Below are positions 41,594 to 50,115 of a stretch of 64,000 bases of DNA, piece by piece. The first letter of the stretch is position 1, and the number at the start of each line of letters is the position of its first letter. The notes beneath the pieces are model-generated. The model worked only from the letters and a program-made list of their open reading frames with translations. It was not told where the DNA came from and did no database searches. A program made the translations under genes and the position numbers. The stretch spans positions 48,145-112,144 of the forward strand of contig CAWIMQ010000005.1 of the NCBI GenBank assembly GCA_963837265.1, written 5' to 3'. Origin of the DNA: DATBLE01 sp963837265. Lineage in GTDB: Bacteria; Actinomycetota; Thermoleophilia; Gaiellales; Gaiellaceae.

Positions 41594-42838
41594 TCACCCG
41601 AGGACCTCCTTCACCTTGCGCAGGCCGGCGACCAGCCGGTCGATCTCCTCGGGGACCGTGTACAGGTAGAAGCTCGCCCGGTTCGTGGCGGCGACACCGA
41701 GGCGGGTCATCAGCGGCTGGCAGCAGTGGTGGCCGGCGCGGATGGCCACGCCCTCCCAGTCGAGCACCTGCGCCACGTCGTGAGGGTGAACGCCGCCGAC
41801 GTTGAACGACACGAGCCCGACGCGGCGGTCCGCGGGCGGGCCGTACACGGTGACGAACTCGAGCTCGGCGAGCCGCTCCAGCGCGTACGCGACGAGCTCG
41901 TGCTCGTGCTGCTCGATCGCCTCCAGCCCGATCGCCTCGAGGTAGTCGATCGCCACGCCCAGCCCGTAGGCCTCCGCGATTGCGGGGGTGCCGGCCTCGA
42001 ACTTGTACGGCAGCTCGTTCCACTGCGTCTCCTCGAGCTTGACCGAGCGGATCATCGAGCCGCCGTAGTTGAACGGCGACATCGCCTCGAGCAGCTCTCG
42101 CCGGCCCCAGAGGACACCGACGCCGGTCGGCCCGCACATCTTGTGCGAGGAGAACGCGACGAAGTCGGCGCCCAGCGTCTGGACGTCGATCCGCCGGTGC
42201 GGCGCCGCCTGCGCGGCGTCCACGACCATGATCGCGCCACGCTCGTGCGCCCAGGCGGCGAGCCGCTCGATCGGGTTGATCGTCCCGAGCGAGTTCGAGA
42301 CGAGGTTGGCGGCGACCACCTTCACGCGCTCGGCGCCTGCGACCTCGTCGAGGAGGTCCATCCGCAGCTCGCCCACGTCGTCGATCGGCAGCATCCTGAA
42401 GTCGGCGCCCGTGCGCCGCGCGATCTGCTGCCACGGGACGAAGTTGGAGTGGTGCTCGAGCTCGGTGACGAGCGCAACGTCGCCGGGACCGAGGTTGTCG
42501 AGCCCCCACGCGTATGCGACGAGGTTGATCGCCTCGGTCGCCTGCCGCGTGAAGATCACCTCGCGCGTCGAGGCCGCGTTCAGGAAGGCGCGCACCTTCT
42601 CGCGGGCCCCCTCGTACCCCTCGGTCGCCCGCTCCGACAGCGTGTACACGCCCCGGTGCACGTTCGAGTACGACGTCGCGTAGAAGTCGCGGATCGCGTC
42701 CAGCACCTGACGGGGCTTCTGCGAGGTGACCGCCGAGTCGAGAAAGGCGAGCGGCTTCCCGTGGATCCGCTGGTCGAAGACGGGGAAGTCGGCCCGCAGC
42801 TTCCGGGCATCCAGCTTCGGTTGCGCCGTCACGGCCAT
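41594..42838 (-). CDS. sufS: cysteine desulfurase SufS
   Basis: A 414-residue PLP enzyme providing sulfur for Fe-S clusters. The PLP lysine is in VAFSSHKMCGPTGVG. Other landmarks are FLDSAVTSQKP, RGVYTLSERATEGYEGAR, ELEHHSNFVPWQ, VVDAAQAAPHRRIDVQ and the active-site cysteine region IRAGHHCCQPLM (type II). Start ATG 42838 matches the family. It leads the sufS-sufU-Rieske half of the suf locus; sufCBD are separated from it by 1.3 kb with a gene on the other strand. Confidence 0.96.
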   Translation of the reverse strand: MAVTAQPKLDARKLRADFPVFDQRIHGKPLAFLDSAVTSQKPRQVLDAIRDFYATSYSNVHRGVYTLSERATEGYEGAREKVRAFLNAASTREVIFTRQATEAINLVAYAWGLDNLGPGDVALVTELEHHSNFVPWQQIARRTGADFRMLPIDDVGELRMDLLDEVAGAERVKVVAANLVSNSLGTINPIERLAAWAHERGAIMVVDAAQAAPHRRIDVQTLGADFVAFSSHKMCGPTGVGVLWGRRELLEAMSPFNYGGSMIRSVKLEETQWNELPYKFEAGTPAIAEAYGLGVAIDYLEAIGLEAIEQHEHELVAYALERLAELEFVTVYGPPADRRVGLVSFNVGGVHPHDVAQVLDWEGVAIRAGHHCCQPLMTRLGVAATNRASFYLYTVPEEIDRLVAGLRKVKEVLG

Positions 42839-42892
42839 AGGTGGAATCGTACCGGCCGGGCGGTCCTGCCCAGTTGTGCTCGAATTCGGCGC

Positions 42893-43867
42893 GTGGCCCA
42901 CCCCGTGCTCGACAGCGCTCGCCCGGTCGTCCGCGCCGCCCGCGACGTCTCGCTCGACCGCGACCGGCTGGCCGAGCACGCGTCGTGGCTCGCGTACGAG
43001 GAGCTGCCGCGGCCGGCGTTCCTGCTTCCTTTCCCGCTCGAGCTCGACCGTGACGGGATCGCCGACTTCGTCCTCACCGCGACCTCGATCAACTTCGCGT
43101 TCACCGACTTCGGGACGCGGGCACGCTGGGAGGTGGCCCACGAGGGGCGTGCGCTCGCGGACGCGGACGCGATGCACTTCTGCCTGCAGCGGGCGCTCGC
43201 CGAGGGCGTGCCGGTGGTGGACGGCGCCTGGCTGTCAGGCGTGACCGGGGACGACCTTCGGAGCATCTTCCGCGGCGGGGACTCGGAGCTCCAGCTCCTC
43301 GACGAGCGGGCCCTGATCCTCCGCGAGGTCGGCACGACGCTCGTCGAGCGCTACGAGGGCAGGTTCTCGAACGTGCTGAGCGCCTCGTCACCGCGGTTGT
43401 ACGGCGGAGGCCGCGGCTTCCTCGAGGTGCTCGTCCGGGACTTCCCCCGCTTCGACGACACGGCGTCGTACGACGGCCGGCCGGTTCGGTTCTGGAAGCT
43501 GGCGCAGCTCTCGGTGTGGATTCTCGAGGCGTCGCTCCCGGGCGGCACGGGCTTCCCCGACCTCGACCGGCTGACGGCGTTCGCCGACTACATCGTCCCC
43601 GCTGCGCTACGCGTGCTCGGGATCACGCGCTACTCGGATGAGCTGGAGGCGGCGGTGCAGGCGGGCCGAATGATCGAGGCGGGCTCGCCGTGGGAGGTCG
43701 AGATCCGCGCGCACACGATCGTCGCCTGCGACGAGCTCGCCCGGCAGATCAACGAGCGTCGCCCGCCGGAGCTTCGGGTGATCGTCCCGCAGGTGGACGC
43801 GCGCCTCTGGGTCCCGTTCCACCGGACGCACTACCCGCATCACCTGACCCGGACGACGTACTACTGA
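42893..43867 (+). CDS. queuosine 5'-phosphate N-glycosylase/hydrolase family (DUF2419, Qng1-like)
   Basis: A 324-residue protein matching the DUF2419 family (human C9orf64 and bacterial relatives), which frees queuine from queuosine 5'-phosphate for salvage. Recognised segments are FLLPFPLELDRDGIADFVLTATSINFAFTDFG-like lines in parts, LRSIFRGGDSELQLLDER, GGRGFLEVLVRDFPRFDD and DYIVPAALRVLGITRYS, with a C-terminal VDARLWVPFH and THYPHHLTRTTYY. GTG start by family alignment. It lies on the opposite strand between sufD and sufS, an odd location. Confidence 0.88.
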   Translation: MAHPVLDSARPVVRAARDVSLDRDRLAEHASWLAYEELPRPAFLLPFPLELDRDGIADFVLTATSINFAFTDFGTRARWEVAHEGRALADADAMHFCLQRALAEGVPVVDGAWLSGVTGDDLRSIFRGGDSELQLLDERALILREVGTTLVERYEGRFSNVLSASSPRLYGGGRGFLEVLVRDFPRFDDTASYDGRPVRFWKLAQLSVWILEASLPGGTGFPDLDRLTAFADYIVPAALRVLGITRYSDELEAAVQAGRMIEAGSPWEVEIRAHTIVACDELARQINERRPPELRVIVPQVDARLWVPFHRTHYPHHLTRTTYY

Positions 43868-44171
43868 CGCTCGCTCCGCTCGCTTCACGGACGAGAACCG
43901 GCTCCGACGCGAGGGTGCGACGTTCGCTCAATGCTGGACTTCGGGCCCGGATCGGACGGGCTCGGCGTGAAGTCGTCGCCCGAGCGTGGAGGTTCCTCCG
44001 CCGATGCTCGGGCCGAGTTCGGCCCTCCCGACCAGGCGATGTTCGAGCATCGGGTACGGCAAACGGGCGAGGCGTTGCTGGACATTCTCAGGAGTCGCGC
44101 TCACTTCATCACCGCGCCCGAGGAAGTTCAGCAGCGCGTTGAAGCAGAGATGCGGGGGCTTAGCGTCTGTG
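43868..44171. other. intergenic gap with a possible methyltransferase remnant
   Basis: This 304-base stretch between Qng1 and sufD has no intact gene. On the plus strand from about 44040 a short reading (MFEHRVRQTGEALLDILRSR then AHFITAPEEVQQRVEAEMRG) resembles the last 40 residues of SAM-dependent methyltransferases, where LxSRSYV and a final ExR helix are typical. It has no stop before running into sufD antisense, so it is at most a relic. Confidence 0.35.
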
Positions 44172-45365
44172 CTACGAGGCCCCGCCGGAACCTTCCGCGG
44201 GGATGCGGGCCTCGAGGGCCTGGGCGAGCGCCTCGCGGACCGGCTCGAGGTCGATCCGGTCGAGGACGTCCTGGAAGAAGCCGCGGACGATCAGCCGCTC
44301 CGCCTCCGACCGGGCCAGGCCGCGGGACATCAGGTAGAAGAGCTGGTCGCGGTCGACCTGGCCGAGCGTCGCCCCGTGCGTGCAGCGGACGTCGTTCGCG
44401 AGGATCTCGAGGCCGGGAATCGAGTCGGCGTGCGCCTCCCTGGAGAGGAGCAGGTTGCGGTTCTCCTGGTAGGCGTTCGTCTTCTGCGCCTCCTGCTCGA
44501 CGCGGATCATCCCGCGCCACACCGTCCTCGCCCGGTCGCGGAGCGCACCCTTGAACGCGAAGTCCGAGGTCGTGTTCGGGGCGATGTGCTCCTGGAAGGT
44601 GTCGTAGTCGAGGTGCTGGGTGCCGTCGGCGAAGTAGGCGCCTGTCACGCGTGAGGTCGCGCCCTCCCCGGCCAGGTCGTTCTGGATGCGGGTCTTCCCC
44701 TTCTTCGAGCCGAAGCCCCCGGCGACCCAGTCGAGCTCGGCGTCCCGGCCGACCCGGGCGTGGTGGGTGGCGAAGTGCCAGGTCTCGCGCGAGAGGTTCT
44801 GGAGCGAGACGTACTCGAGCTTCGCGCCCTGCTCGACGAACAGCTCGACCGCCGCGTTCGAGTAGCCCTCGAGGTCGGGCGACGAGGACGCGTACTCCTC
44901 GATCAGCGAGAAGCGCGCGCCCTCCTCGGCGACGACGAGCAGGCGCCAGAAGAGCGAACCGGCCGCCGACGAGTTCGCGACGCGGACGTAGAGCGGCTGC
45001 TCGAGCTCGACGCCCTTCGGCACGCAGACGAGCAGGCCGTGCTCCCACGAGGCGGCGTTGTGGGCGGTGAACTTGTCCTCGGCGCCGACGAGCGTCCCGA
45101 GCCGCTCGTGCTCGACGAGGGGCTCGAAGACAATCCCTTCGGGCGCGCGCTCGATCTCGATCCCCCCCTCGCCCACCTGGGCCATCCCGGCCACGTCGAT
45201 CTCGAGCATCGTCCCGGGGACTGTCCCTGGGGCATGGCCGTTCCGGGCGAAGGCATCGGGGTCGAAGCCGCGCAGGTCGGTGAACCGCCACGCCTCCTGC
45301 TTCGTGTCCGGCAGGGCCAGGGAGCGGTATCGCTCGAGCGCGGCCGCTCTAGTCAACCGGGGCAT
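44172..45365 (-). CDS. sufD: SufD, Fe-S assembly protein
   Basis: A 397-residue beta-helix subunit of the SufBC2D scaffold. It has the N-terminal TKQEAWRFTDLRGFDPDAF and the long right-handed helix with EEYASSSPDLEGYSNAAVELF, NLSRETWHFATHHARVGRD and GALRDRARTVWRGMIRVE. The C-terminal IEILANDVRCTHGATLGQVD-like run, FYLMSRGLARSEAERLIVRGF, is conserved. A palindromic repeat encodes HAPGTVPGTM near residue 43-52, in a surface loop before the conserved region. It overlaps the VOC gene by 17 bases. Confidence 0.95.
   Translation of the reverse strand: MPRLTRAAALERYRSLALPDTKQEAWRFTDLRGFDPDAFARNGHAPGTVPGTMLEIDVAGMAQVGEGGIEIERAPEGIVFEPLVEHERLGTLVGAEDKFTAHNAASWEHGLLVCVPKGVELEQPLYVRVANSSAAGSLFWRLLVVAEEGARFSLIEEYASSSPDLEGYSNAAVELFVEQGAKLEYVSLQNLSRETWHFATHHARVGRDAELDWVAGGFGSKKGKTRIQNDLAGEGATSRVTGAYFADGTQHLDYDTFQEHIAPNTTSDFAFKGALRDRARTVWRGMIRVEQEAQKTNAYQENRNLLLSREAHADSIPGLEILANDVRCTHGATLGQVDRDQLFYLMSRGLARSEAERLIVRGFFQDVLDRIDLEPVREALAQALEARIPAEGSGGAS
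45212..45233. repeat. GGGACTGTCCC palindrome inside sufD
   Basis: TCCCGGGGACTGTCCCTGGGG overlaps codons for A-P-G-T-V-P-G-T. The same core (GGGACAGTCCC on the other strand) is in ddl and in the intergenic region at 21.15 kb. Insertion in frame is the simplest explanation. Confidence 0.6.
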
Positions 45366-45717
45366 AGCGGCGATGGAGCATGAGCGAGTTCCCGTCCGGA
45401 TCGTGGAAGAAGGCCATGTGGCAGACCCCGCTGTCGAAGATCTCGCCCTCGAACTCGACCCCCCGGGCCTCGAGGTCCGACCGGGCCGCGGCCACGTCCG
45501 GCACTCGCAGCGCGACGTAGGCGGTGTGCGGCGCGGTGAACTCGCGACCGATGTTCTTGAGGTCGACCAGGTAGAGGCTGACGTTCTCGCCGAGCTGGAA
45601 CTCGGGCCAGCCGCCGTCGCCCACGCGCGGGAGCCCGAGCGTGTCCCCGTAGAACGCGGTCGACCGCTCGAGGTCGGTGACGGGCACCGAGATGAAGTCG
45701 ACGCGCTCGACCTCCAT
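45349..45717 (-). CDS. VOC family (glyoxalase-like) protein
   Basis: A 122-residue vicinal-oxygen-chelate protein with two beta-alpha-beta-beta-beta modules: FISVPVTDLERSTAFYGDTLGLP at the start and FFHDPDGNSLMLHRRY at the end. Metal ligand candidates exist in both halves. Enzymatic role unknown. It is wedged between sufB and sufD in the same orientation and overlaps sufD by 17 bases, so it is expressed with the suf genes. The ATG at 45717 is preferred over an adjacent TTG. Confidence 0.88.
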   Translation of the reverse strand: MEVERVDFISVPVTDLERSTAFYGDTLGLPRVGDGGWPEFQLGENVSLYLVDLKNIGREFTAPHTAYVALRVPDVAAARSDLEARGVEFEGEIFDSGVCHMAFFHDPDGNSLMLHRRYAPVD

Positions 45718-45738
45718 CAACCGTCCGTCCTCGCCGAT

Positions 45739-45767
45739 CTAGCGGAAACGCGAAGCGTTTCTGCTAG
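45739..45767 (-). terminator. 13-bp hairpin at the sufB stop
   Basis: CTAGCAGAAACGC and GCGTTTCCGCTAG (minus strand, one mismatch, loop TTC) overlaps the sufB stop codon. With no T tract and sufD transcribed downstream it may act as a partial terminator or an mRNA-end stabiliser that sets SufB:SufD ratios. Confidence 0.4.
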
Positions 45768-47179
45768 CCAACGGAGCCTTCCATCTGAAGCTGGATCAGC
45801 CGGTTCATCTCGACCGCGTACTCGAGCGGAAGCTCCTTGGTGATCGGCTCGACGAAGCCGGAGACGATCATCGCCGAGGCCTCCGCCTCGGAGAGCCCGC
45901 GGCTCATCAGGTAGAAGAGCTGCTCCTCGCCGATCTTCGACACCGTCGCCTCGTGGCCGATGTCGACGTCGTTCTCGTCGATCCGGATGTACGGGTAGGT
46001 GTCGGAGCGCGACTCCTCGTCCAGGATCAGCGCGTCGCAGACCACCTTCGACCGGGAGCCGTGGGCGCCGTTCGCCACCTCGAGCAGCCCCCGGTAGCCG
46101 GCGCGGCCGCCGTTCTTCGAGATCGACTTCGACGTGATCACCGAGGAGGTGTTCGGCGCCACGTGCACGGCCTTGCCGCCTGCGTCCTGGTGCTGTCCTG
46201 CGCCGGCGAACGCGATCGAGAGCACCTCGCCGTGCGCGCCCTCCCCCATCAGCCAGATCGCCGGATACTTCATCGTCAGCTTCGAGCCGAGGTTGCCGTC
46301 CACCCACTCCATCGTCGCGTTCTCGTAGGCGACCGCGCGCTTGGTGACCAGGTTGTAGACGTTCGTCGACCAGTTCTGGATCGTCGTGTACCGGCAGCGG
46401 CCGCCAGGCTTGACGATGATCTCGACCACCGCCGAGTGCAGCGAGTCGGACGAGTAGATCGGCGCCGTGCAGCCCTCGACGTAGTGCACGTAGGCGCCTT
46501 CGTCGACGATGATCAGCGTTCGCTCGAACTGGCCCATGTTCTCCGCGTTGATCCGGAAGTACGCCTGGAGCGGCATCTCGATCGACACGCCCGGCGGAAC
46601 GTAGATGAACGACCCGCCCGACCAGACCGCGGAGTTGAGCGCCGCGAACTTGTTGTCGTTCTGCGGGATCACCTTGCCGAAGTGCTCCCGGACGAGGTCC
46701 TCGTGCTCGCGCAGGCCCGAGTCCATGTCGAGGAAGAGGACACCCTTCGCCTCGAGGTCGGCCTGGAGCTTGTGGTAGACGACCTCGCTCTCGTACTGGG
46801 CGCCGACCCCGGCGAGGAACTTGCGCTCGGCCTCCGGGATCCCGAGCCGGTCCCAGGTCTGCTTGATGTCGGGCGGCAGGTCCTCCCACGAGGCGGCCTG
46901 CTTCTCGGTCGGCCTGATGTAGTAGTAGATGTTGTCGAAGTCGATCCCGCTCATGTCGCCGCCCCAGGTGGGAAGCGGGCGGGCCTCGAAGTACTCGAGC
47001 GAGCGGAGCCGGAACTTCCGCATCCAGTCGGGCTCGTCCTTGTGCGCCGAGATCGCCTCGACGATCTCCTTCGAGAGCCCGCGGCCGGACTTGTAGAAGT
47101 AGTCCTCCGGGACCGAGAAGCCGTACTTGTAGTCGGCGCCGATCTCGGCGACGACCTGCGTCTCGGGCTTCGCGCTCAT
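45764..47179 (-). CDS. sufB: SufB, Fe-S assembly scaffold protein
   Basis: A 471-residue core subunit on which clusters are built. Typical segments: DYKYGFSVPEDYFYKSGRGLS, SGIDFDNIYYYIRPTEKQ, PEAERKFLAGVGAQYESEVVYH, PQNDNKFAALNSAVWSGGSFIYVPPGV in parts, YVHYVEGCTAPIYSSDSLHSAVVEI and FYLMSRGLSEAEASAMIVSGFVEP. The conserved ECGA-like cysteine site appears as YVEGCTAP. The ATG overlaps the sufC stop (ATGA). Standard length. Confidence 0.97.
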   Translation of the reverse strand: MSAKPETQVVAEIGADYKYGFSVPEDYFYKSGRGLSKEIVEAISAHKDEPDWMRKFRLRSLEYFEARPLPTWGGDMSGIDFDNIYYYIRPTEKQAASWEDLPPDIKQTWDRLGIPEAERKFLAGVGAQYESEVVYHKLQADLEAKGVLFLDMDSGLREHEDLVREHFGKVIPQNDNKFAALNSAVWSGGSFIYVPPGVSIEMPLQAYFRINAENMGQFERTLIIVDEGAYVHYVEGCTAPIYSSDSLHSAVVEIIVKPGGRCRYTTIQNWSTNVYNLVTKRAVAYENATMEWVDGNLGSKLTMKYPAIWLMGEGAHGEVLSIAFAGAGQHQDAGGKAVHVAPNTSSVITSKSISKNGGRAGYRGLLEVANGAHGSRSKVVCDALILDEESRSDTYPYIRIDENDVDIGHEATVSKIGEEQLFYLMSRGLSEAEASAMIVSGFVEPITKELPLEYAVEMNRLIQLQMEGSVG

Positions 47180-47943
47180 GCCGCCTCGGCCCCCTCGAAC
47201 TTGCCGTAGCCTTCCGCCTCCAGCTTCTGCGCCAGCTCCGGCCCGCCCTCCTCGACGATCCTCCCGCCCGCGAAGACGTGGACGAAGTCGGGCTTGATGT
47301 ACCCGAGGATTCTCGGGTAGTGGGTGATCACGAGCGCGGCCATGTCGGGGCCGACGAGCTTCTGGATACCCTCGCCGACGACCCTGAGCGCGTCGATGTC
47401 GAGCCCCGTGTCGGTCTCGTCGAGGACGGCGAGCTTCGGCTTCAGCATCGCCAGCTGGAGCATCTCCATCTTCTTGCGCTCGCCGCCGGAGAAGCCGTCG
47501 TTGACGTAGCGCTGGGCGAGCTCCCGCGTCACCTTCAGGTCCTCCATCCGCCCGAGCAGCTCCTTGCGGAACTCGGGAATCGGGATCGGGTCGTCCTTCC
47601 CCGCGCGAGCCTTGCGCACCGCGTTGATCGCCGAGCGCAGGAAGTTCGTGACCGTCACGCCGGGAACCGCGTGCGGGTACTGGAACGCGAGGAAGAGGCC
47701 GCGCTGTGCGCGCTCGTCCGCCCCGAGCTCGACGAGGCTCTGGCCGTCGAAGAGGATCTCGCCCTTCGTGATCTCGTAGGCCGGGTGGCCCATCAGCGCG
47801 TAGGCGAGCGTCGACTTCCCCGACCCGTTCGGGCCCATGATCGCGTGCACCTGCCCGGTCTCGACCGTCAGGTCGACACCCTTGACGATCTCGGTCCCGT
47901 CCTCGAGCGCGACGTGCACGTTTCTGATCTCCAGCAGCGCCAT
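47176..47943 (-). CDS. sufC: SufC, Fe-S assembly ATPase
   Basis: A 255-residue ABC-type ATPase that powers the SufBC2D complex. Walker A GPNGSGKSTLAYAL, signature FSGGERKKMEMLQ and Walker B KLAVLDETDTGLDIDALRVV are canonical, with the SufC-specific LGADERAQRGLFLAFQYP insert. The start is taken at ATG 47943 (MALLEIRNVHVALEDG). It is first of the sufC-sufB-VOC-sufD unit and follows the SDR gene closely. Confidence 0.97.
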   Translation of the reverse strand: MALLEIRNVHVALEDGTEIVKGVDLTVETGQVHAIMGPNGSGKSTLAYALMGHPAYEITKGEILFDGQSLVELGADERAQRGLFLAFQYPHAVPGVTVTNFLRSAINAVRKARAGKDDPIPIPEFRKELLGRMEDLKVTRELAQRYVNDGFSGGERKKMEMLQLAMLKPKLAVLDETDTGLDIDALRVVGEGIQKLVGPDMAALVITHYPRILGYIKPDFVHVFAGGRIVEEGGPELAQKLEAEGYGKFEGAEAA

Positions 47944-47955
47944 GAGCAATTCAGT

Positions 47956-48903
47956 CTAGCCGAGCCACTTGAGCAGGCGGGCCGACGTCCAGGCGGTGCT
48001 CTTCCGCGACCGCTTCGAGAAGCGCCCGCGGGCCCCCGGATCGCCCGGCAGCGTCTCGAACAGGTTGTCCGGAGAGCCGACCGGCTTCGGCTCGGACGTG
48101 TGCTGGCTCTTCCAGCCCATCCGCCGCAACACGAGGTCGCCCGCGCGCGGCGAGAGCTTCTGGCCCCAGAGGAGCTTCTGCGCGCCCCAGCCGACCGGGA
48201 GCTCGCGCACCGGCCGCTCGCAGCAGCGGAGCACCGCCTCGGCGAAGGGCTCGGGCTCGTAGATCGGAGGAACCGGCTGTGGCTGGTAGCCGATCTTCTG
48301 CCGGTCGCGGTCGAACTGGGGAGTGTCGATCGCGCCCGGGAGGACGAGTGAGACCGCGACGCCGGTCCGGTGCTTCTGCTCCTCGACCCGCGCCGACTCG
48401 AGGAACGTCCGGCCGGCCGCCTTCGAGGCGCAGTACGCGGCCTGGAGCGGGATACCGCGGTAGGCGAGCGCCGAGGAGACGTGCAGGAAGGTGCCGCGCG
48501 ACTCCCGCAGGAGCGGCAGCGCCGCCCAGTACGAGTTGGCGACCCCGTGGAAGTTGACGTCGATCACGCGCCGAAGCTCGTCCGGGTCGAGGTCCTGGAC
48601 CTCGGCGTAGACCGTGACGATCGCGTTCGCCACGAACGTGTCGATCCGCCCGAAGCGCTCCACCGACCGCGCGACGAGCGCCTCGACCTGGTCGAGATCG
48701 GTGACGTCGGTCGGAACCGCGAGCGCCTCGGAGCCGGCCCGCTCGACCTCGCCGACGCCGTTCTCGAGCGCCTCGGCGTTCCGCGAGGCGAGCACCACCT
48801 TCGCCCCGCGGGCCCCGGCAGCGCGCGCGACCGCGCGCCCGAGCCCGCTGGAGGCACCGGTGACCACGACCACCTGCTCGGCCAGGGGCTTCTTCTTCCT
48901 CAT
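47956..48903 (-). CDS. short-chain dehydrogenase/reductase
   Basis: A 315-residue SDR. The N-terminal VVVVTGASSGLGRAVARAAG binds NAD(P)H, and the catalytic triad is S in HVSSALAYRG, Y and K in AAYCASKAAG. The C-terminal extension of about 90 residues (from EPEPFAEAVLRCCERPVREL) is typical of a subgroup of long SDRs. Substrate unknown. It is 12 bases upstream of sufC on the same strand and probably co-transcribed, though a functional link to Fe-S assembly is not evident. Confidence 0.9.
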   Translation of the reverse strand: MRKKKPLAEQVVVVTGASSGLGRAVARAAGARGAKVVLASRNAEALENGVGEVERAGSEALAVPTDVTDLDQVEALVARSVERFGRIDTFVANAIVTVYAEVQDLDPDELRRVIDVNFHGVANSYWAALPLLRESRGTFLHVSSALAYRGIPLQAAYCASKAAGRTFLESARVEEQKHRTGVAVSLVLPGAIDTPQFDRDRQKIGYQPQPVPPIYEPEPFAEAVLRCCERPVRELPVGWGAQKLLWGQKLSPRAGDLVLRRMGWKSQHTSEPKPVGSPDNLFETLPGDPGARGRFSKRSRKSTAWTSARLLKWLG

Positions 48904-48958
48904 CCAGGCCAGTGTCTCCGGCTCTCCCGAGCAGAAAACGCGCTACCCTAGACCGGTC

Positions 48959-49156
48959 ATGCCCGGCTTTATCGGCTTTCCCGAGCTGCTCGTGCTCCTG
49001 GTCGTTCTCCTGCTCCTCTTCGGCCCGAAGCGGCTGCCCGAGATGGGCCGCTCGCTCGGGAAGGGGATGCGCGAGTTCAAGGACTCGATCACCGGCAAGG
49101 ACGACGACGCCACGGAGAGCCTGCCCGCCGCCTCGAGCGAGCACGACCAGGTCTAG
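48959..49156 (+). CDS. tatA: TatA, twin-arginine translocase subunit
   Basis: A 65-residue protein with one N-terminal helix (residues 3-20), the hinge FGPKRLPEMGRSLGKGMREFK and an acidic, flexible tail. The FGPKRLPEMG motif marks TatA/E. It forms the pore for folded Tat substrates with TatC, whose gene begins 7 bases downstream. No TatB is seen nearby. The start ATG follows a TAGACC-like box by only a few bases, so it may be leaderless. Confidence 0.92.
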   Translation: MPGFIGFPELLVLLVVLLLLFGPKRLPEMGRSLGKGMREFKDSITGKDDDATESLPAASSEHDQV

Positions 49157-49162
49157 GCGGCC

Positions 49163-49945
49163 GTGAGGCTGCTGCCGCGGCGTCTCGCCTACGGCGAGGA
49201 GGCGACGCTGGTCGAGCATCTCGGCGAGCTGCGCGCGCGGATCACGATCTCGCTCCTCTCGATCGCGGTCGCGTTCTCGGTCACCTACACGTTCCGCGGC
49301 CACATCCTCCACTGGCTGAACGCGCCGCTTCCGCAGCGCCTCCAGAAGCCGGTCACCTTCGGCGTCGCCGAGCCGTTCCTGACGTCGGTCTGGGTCGCCT
49401 TCTGGACCGGGATGCTGCTCGCGCTGCCGATCGTGATCTGGCAGCTCTGGGCATTCCTCGCGCCCGCCTTCCGCGAGCACTACCAGCGCACGATGGCCGT
49501 GCTCGTCCTCGCCGCGACGCTGCTCATGGTCGGGGGAGTGCTGTTCGGCTACTTCGTCGCGCTGCCGGCCGCGGTCAAGTTCCTGACCAGCTACGACCAG
49601 GCGCACTACACGATCCTGATCCGGGCCCGCGACTACTACACGTTCTGCACCCAGGTGCTGTTCGCGGTCGGGATCGTCTTCGAGGTGCCGATGGTCGTCC
49701 TCGGCCTGGTGCACCTGAGGGTGCTCTCGGCGGCGAGGCTGCGACGGACCTGGCGGGTGGGGCTGGCGGTGATGGCCGTGATCGCGGTCGCGCTGCCCGG
49801 CGTCGACCCCGTGACGACGACATTCGAGATGATCCCGCTGATGGCGCTCTACGGCGTCTCGATCTGGGTGGCGACGATCTACGAGCGCCGCCGTCTCGCC
49901 CGCGACGCCGCCCGCGAGGCCGCGTTCGAGGCGGGCGACTTTTGA
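49163..49945 (+). CDS. tatC: TatC, twin-arginine translocase subunit
   Basis: A 260-residue six-helix membrane protein that recognises the twin-arginine signal. It has VEHLGELRARITISLLSIAVAF and LNAPLP near the N-terminus and the conserved FWTGMLLALPIVIWQLWAFLAPAF. GIVFEVPMVV and GVDPVTTTFEMIPLMALY come later. GTG start at 49163. A GTGGGGGAACC palindrome repeat begins 2 bases after the stop. Confidence 0.94.
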   Translation: MRLLPRRLAYGEEATLVEHLGELRARITISLLSIAVAFSVTYTFRGHILHWLNAPLPQRLQKPVTFGVAEPFLTSVWVAFWTGMLLALPIVIWQLWAFLAPAFREHYQRTMAVLVLAATLLMVGGVLFGYFVALPAAVKFLTSYDQAHYTILIRARDYYTFCTQVLFAVGIVFEVPMVVLGLVHLRVLSAARLRRTWRVGLAVMAVIAVALPGVDPVTTTFEMIPLMALYGVSIWVATIYERRRLARDAAREAAFEAGDF

Positions 49946-49946
49946 C

Positions 49947-49986
49947 GTGGGGGAACCCATGGTTCCCCCACGGACCCCCTCCTTCT
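49947..49986. repeat. GTGGGGGAACC palindrome with GGACCCCCTCCTTCT tail, copy after tatC
   Basis: Palindrome at 49947-49971 and tail to 49986. It matches the copy after ddl (33668-33707) except for the two central bases. Weaker similarity continues about 45 bases (CGCCCTTGG.CTCC). Both copies follow a plus-strand stop in the same orientation. Confidence 0.65.
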
Positions 49987-50115
49987 TGGCGGCGCGTGGC
50001 GGATCGCCCTTGGGCTCCGGCGAGAGCGCGGTCTCGCCTCCGCCCGCGGAGGTCTGTGTCTCGACCGGCGGGAAACCTGTCACGACGTCACGAGTTCCCG
50101 CTCCCAAGGCGCCCG

